A stretch of 64,000 nucleotides of DNA. It comes from Candidatus Poribacteria bacterium. Lineage in GTDB: Bacteria; Poribacteria; WGA-4E; WGA-3G. This document shows, one piece after another, positions 61,018 through 64,000 of this stretch. Both the position numbers and the translations under genes were made by a program. The notes beneath the pieces are model-generated. The model was not told where the DNA came from and did no database searches. It worked only from the letters and a program-made list of their open reading frames with translations. Numbering within the stretch: position 1 is the stretch's first letter; every line of letters begins with the position of its first letter. The stretch is taken from assembly GCA_958295815.1 (NCBI GenBank), contig OY282374.1, positions 1,880,856 through 1,944,855 on the forward strand, in the 5' to 3' direction.

Positions 61018-62765
61018 CCACTGGACAATCGTCAATCCAATTAATTCGCTATCGTCCACTCCTCTTCCTCAGTACCATACTCTTTCGGGGTTTAGATGAT
61101 CTGATGCCATTTTTCGTTGGACTCATCATGCAAGCATTTTTTAACGCACTTTCCGGTGATGCGGGTGCCGGAGCTAACCCATGGACATTAGTTGTCCTAT
61201 TCATAATTGCTGAACTTGGTGATCGGAGTGTACTCCTCTCTTCGGCATTTGTATGGGCACGTTGGCGTTATGCAATTTCCACGCTTCTGCGAAAAAACCT
61301 TATGACAGCTATCATGGATATGTCTGCCCCGCATCGCGTCTCAAATGCATCAGGTGAGGTAACCAACCGATTACGAGACGATGTTCAGTCAATCATAATG
61401 TATCTGGAGCAGTATATTCACCTCTGGGGAAATACCATCTTTGCGGTGTTAGCTATTTTCACGATGGCGAGGATTGATGTCAGTGTGACGCTCATCACTG
61501 TTATCCCTTCTATCCTAATTATCTCAATTGTCAATTTCGCAAGGCGTCTCATCCGTAAGTATCGAACTGAGCAACGCATCGCCACGGAAAAATCGACGAA
61601 CTTTGTTAACGAACTCTTCGATTCTATCTTAGCGATAAAAGTCGCGCGGACGGAGTCGAATGTCATCTCACATTTCCAGCATCTCAATGATGCCCGGCGA
61701 AAAACTACAATTGTTGATAACCTCTTTAACCAACTCCTCAGATCCATAAGTTTCAATATCAGTCATCTCGCAACAGGGGTGATCCTGATCCTCATTGCTG
61801 AACGGATGAAAGCCGGTACGTTTACAGTCGGAGATTTCGCACTCTTCACATACTATGTCGGTGATGTAGCAAGAAGTGGATCCCTTGTTGGTGGTATAAT
61901 GGCACAGCACAAGCGCGCAGAGGTATCGTTTGACCGTATGGAACAGACCGTTGAGGAAATGCCAGATGAGGATTTAGTGGCACATACACCGGTCTACCTC
62001 CGCGAAACTCAGCCTCCACTCGTTATTCCCAAACGTACCGAAACTGACCGACTCGATGAACTCACTGTCACTGGCTTGACACACCTGTATGATGGCTCAG
62101 GCGAAGGTGTTAGCGATATTGGGTTTCGGGTCCCAGCGGGGTCTTTCACTGTTATCACCGGACGGATCGGTTCGGGTAAAACAACGCTCCTGCAGACGCT
62201 TTTAGGTGTGCTTCCGAAACATGCGGGTGAGATACACTGGAATGGTGAACTTGTTGCGGATCCGAAGTCGTTTTTCGTGCCGCCGCGCTGTGCCTATACA
62301 CCGCAAGCACCCCAACTCTTCAGCGAGAAATTGAGTGATAATATCCTTTTGGGTTTGCCGTGGAATTGGGACGACTTAAATCGAGCCGTTCGGCTTAGCG
62401 TCATGGAGGAGGATCTGCCAACGCTTGAAGATGGACTCGAAACTGTTGTCGGACCTCGTGGTGTAAAGTTATCTGGTGGGCAGTTGCAGCGTGCAGCGGC
62501 TGCACGGATGTTTATCCGCAATTCGGATCTACTTGTTTTTGACGACCTCTCCTCTGGACTTGACGTGGAAACGGAACAAACCTTGTGGAAACGCCTCTTT
62601 GAAACGCATCGAGCGACCTGTCTCGTGGTTTCGCACCGACGCGCTGCCTTACAACAAGCAGACCAGATTGTTGTCCTGAAAGACGGACGTATTGACGGTG
62701 TGGGGACGTTAGATGAGTTGCTTCGTTCTTCCGAGGAGATGCGGCGGTTATGGGCAGGTGAATAG
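61014..62765 (+). CDS. ABC exporter subunit 2 (membrane domain plus ATPase)
   Basis: A 583-residue half-transporter with six membrane helices and an ATPase: Walker [13 protein letters not shown] (~382-393), canonical signature [15 protein letters not shown] (~486-500) and Walker [13 protein letters not shown] (~504-515) with Asp where the catalytic Glu is expected, and VVSHRRA as H-loop. Complementary to subunit 1 (LSAGE but Glu). Together they form a heterodimer with one full and one degenerate ATP site. Overlap with subunit 1 by 4 nt. Confidence 0.9.
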   Translation: MTTGQSSIQLIRYRPLLFLSTILFRGLDDLMPFFVGLIMQAFFNALSGDAGAGANPWTLVVLFIIAELGDRSVLLSSAFVWARWRYAISTLLRKNLMTAIMDMSAPHRVSNASGEVTNRLRDDVQSIIMYLEQYIHLWGNTIFAVLAIFTMARIDVSVTLITVIPSILIISIVNFARRLIRKYRTEQRIATEKSTNFVNELFDSILAIKVARTESNVISHFQHLNDARRKTTIVDNLFNQLLRSISFNISHLATGVILILIAERMKAGTFTVGDFALFTYYVGDVARSGSLVGGIMAQHKRAEVSFDRMEQTVEEMPDEDLVAHTPVYLRETQPPLVIPKRTETDRLDELTVTGLTHLYDGSGEGVSDIGFRVPAGSFTVITGRIGSGKTTLLQTLLGVLPKHAGEIHWNGELVADPKSFFVPPRCAYTPQAPQLFSEKLSDNILLGLPWNWDDLNRAVRLSVMEEDLPTLEDGLETVVGPRGVKLSGGQLQRAAAARMFIRNSDLLVFDDLSSGLDVETEQTLWKRLFETHRATCLVVSHRRAALQQADQIVVLKDGRIDGVGTLDELLRSSEEMRRLWAGE

Positions 62766-62882
62766 CAGCGGTTAAAGTTGGTAGCCGAGGTGTTTTTGAT
62801 AGGGTGTTTCTCTCCTAACCTCCTGGGTTCACACATATTGTTAATATGAAATCTACTATAAATGGTATATGGAGAATTTTTT

Positions 62883-63713
62883 ATGCCAAGATTAAAAGAT
62901 AAAGTTGCTATTGTAACAGGTGCTGCCAGAGGGCACGCTGAAGCAGTCGCACGGCGTTTTGCCAAAGAAGGTGCGGCGGTCGCTATTTGCGATGTTATTC
63001 CTGTCGAAGAGTTAGAGGCAAAAGTCGGTTCAGAAATCAGAGCCGCTGGTGGGGATGTACTCTGCTTTGAAACCGATGTCTCACAAGAAGCATCCGTCAA
63101 CGAGATGGTTGCAGCGACCATCGAAAAATTCGGCACGATCGATATACTCGCTAATGTCGTCGGCATTGCTGGACCCACGAAAGACATCTGGGACATGAGT
63201 TTAGAGGAATGGAGACGGACGCTTGAGGTGAACCTCGATTCCTTATTCATCTGTTCTAAAGCCGTTCTGCCGGAGATGATCCGCAAAGAATACGGAAAAA
63301 TCATAAACTTCAGTTCCGGAACAGGTAAGCAGCCTCTTTCGCACAGAGCACCCTATGCTACCTCAAAGATGGGTGTTATCGGTTTCACACGCACTCTCGC
63401 CGCCGATGTCGGGCGTTACAACATCACCGTCAACGCTATTTGTCCGGGTTGGCACATGGAGAGAAGCCTTGAACTTGCGAGAGGCAGAGCCGAATACATG
63501 AACAAACCCTTTGATGAAGATACCTTACGCGTACGGTACGCACGGGAGAATCCGAAGAGCGTTATCGCTGGTAGGTGGTGTTCCGATGAAGGTTACAGCG
63601 ACAAGGGGTCTGGATCAGAAGATGCTGCGGCTTTAGCGGCCTTTCTTGCATCGGACGACGCTGCCCACATGACAGGACAGGATATTAATACGGGTGGGAC
63701 GGTGATGTGGTAG
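62883..63713 (+). CDS. Short-chain dehydrogenase/reductase (SDR)
   Basis: About 276 residues starting MPRLKDKVAIVTGAARGHAE. The ATG at 62883 is chosen because GGAGA lies 7 nt ahead; the ATG at 62862 would place that sequence inside the gene. Cofactor motif TGAARGHAEAV, active-site SSGTGKQPLSHRAPYATSKM and an insert near 190-235 (YMNKPFDEDTLRVRYA, SVIAGRWCSDEGYSDKG). Typical of 3-oxoacyl or sugar dehydrogenases. Followed by an intrinsic terminator. Confidence 0.92.
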   Translation: MPRLKDKVAIVTGAARGHAEAVARRFAKEGAAVAICDVIPVEELEAKVGSEIRAAGGDVLCFETDVSQEASVNEMVAATIEKFGTIDILANVVGIAGPTKDIWDMSLEEWRRTLEVNLDSLFICSKAVLPEMIRKEYGKIINFSSGTGKQPLSHRAPYATSKMGVIGFTRTLAADVGRYNITVNAICPGWHMERSLELARGRAEYMNKPFDEDTLRVRYARENPKSVIAGRWCSDEGYSDKGSGSEDAAALAAFLASDDAAHMTGQDINTGGTVMW

Positions 63714-63749
63714 TGAAGTGACGATTATCTCATATCAACAAATTGTGTT

Positions 63750-63777
63750 AGGCGAGGTCTCAGTGCCTCGCCTTTTT
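63750..63777 (+). terminator. Intrinsic terminator after the SDR gene
   Basis: Stem AGGCGAGG (63750-63757) and CCTCGCCT (63766-63773) with an 8-nt loop followed by TTTTT. It has the same arms as other GCGAGG hairpins in the window. Confidence 0.85.
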
Positions 63778-63786
63778 CGCGCCTAT

Positions 63787-63880
63787 TGTCAGAACCAGGA
63801 TTTTCAGGATGGGGGAAGTTATGGGTTATGAGTTGTCAGAACCAGGATTTACGGGATTCAAGGATTTTCAGGATAATTGG
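63787..63880. repeat. Tandem dispersed repeat TTGTCAGAACCAGGATTT
   Basis: TTGTCAGAACCAGGATTT occurs at 63787 and again at 63834, each followed by a version of TTCAGGAT. The same family is at 4307-4366. At 63901-63935 another short repeat string (CGCGGATTATCACGGATTT) is present. The last ~220 nt of the window appear non-coding. Confidence 0.65.
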
Positions 63881-64000
63881 TAGTCAGTTGTCTTCGTCTG
63901 AATCGCGGATTATCACGGATTTATCGGATTTCGCTGATTTTGGAGACTTCTGTGTGTTCAACGTTTTGCTGATATGTTGGGGTTTTGGGTTGTCATTTCT

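Noticed and set aside
62294..63304. Minus-strand ORF of 336 codons over the second exporter gene and SDR gene
   Set aside because: It covers the coding strand of two well-recognised genes and shows no protein motif; a shadow frame.

Overview
The window looks like chromosomal DNA of an uncultivated marine or sponge-associated bacterium, most likely Candidatus Poribacteria or a close relative. This rests on gene content, not on a marker search: three phytanoyl-CoA-dioxygenase-like (PhyH) proteins, a sulfatase, two large DUF6785-type membrane proteins, two secreted LamG proteins that share a C-terminal motif, several sugar-phosphate isomerase/epimerases and dehydrogenases, and many short palindromic intergenic repeats. 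I see no rRNA, tRNA, CRISPR array, phage block or transposase gene.

Layout. 1-4.2 kb (minus): a nucleoside phosphorylase cut by the window edge, a PhyH protein with an HxA instead of HxD iron motif, and an alcohol dehydrogenase-sulfatase pair. 4.6-12.5 kb (plus): RidA, FabV, a RelE-like toxin and its antitoxin, ThuA, an Nramp-like transporter, a PhyH enzyme, a DUF1593 protein that sits between this phyH and a relic copy of its 3' end, and a LamG protein. 12.7-14.7 kb: dnaK with a strong promoter. 14.7-22.7 kb (minus): DUF2779 protein, malate dehydrogenase, PhyH, sugar isomerase, radical SAM/SPASM protein, MsrB and a membrane glycosyltransferase. 22.7-31.9 kb (minus): a tightly packed run of LarA-like, MetE-like, ClpX-like ATPase, HemQ/Cld-like, an ABC-2 permease, GldG-like and DUF4340 genes.

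32-40.6 kb (minus): DUF6785 membrane protein, a BrnT/BrnA pair whose toxin has an in-frame stop, a dehydrogenase, a Uma2 protein, ATP sulfurylase, a GT-C-like membrane protein and endonuclease III. 40.7-45.0 kb: a second DUF6785 protein and a divergent DUF3352-like protein, both enclosed by two copies of a MITE-like repeat. 45-54.5 kb: oxidoreductases, a J-domain protein, an IF-1 with a long N-terminal extension, a CinA-type protein, an esterase-like hydrolase, DUF1015, a cysteine synthase-like enzyme and a sugar isomerase. 54.6-57.5 kb (plus): a molybdate transporter operon (modA, modB, a small acidic membrane protein, modC). 57.5-63.8 kb: coaE, a LamG protein, a heterodimeric ABC exporter and a short-chain dehydrogenase with a clear terminator.

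Together the genes suggest a heterotroph that handles sulfated or methylated organic matter (sulfatase, dehydrogenases, PhyH oxygenases, isomerases) with ordinary housekeeping genes mixed in. The most interesting points are the HxA PhyH protein, the MITE-bounded module, the broken brnT, the DUF2779 protein with a lost nuclease motif, the zinc-finger-less ClpX-like ATPase next to an ABC-2/GldG/DUF4340 set without its ATPase, and the acidic membrane protein inside the mod operon.
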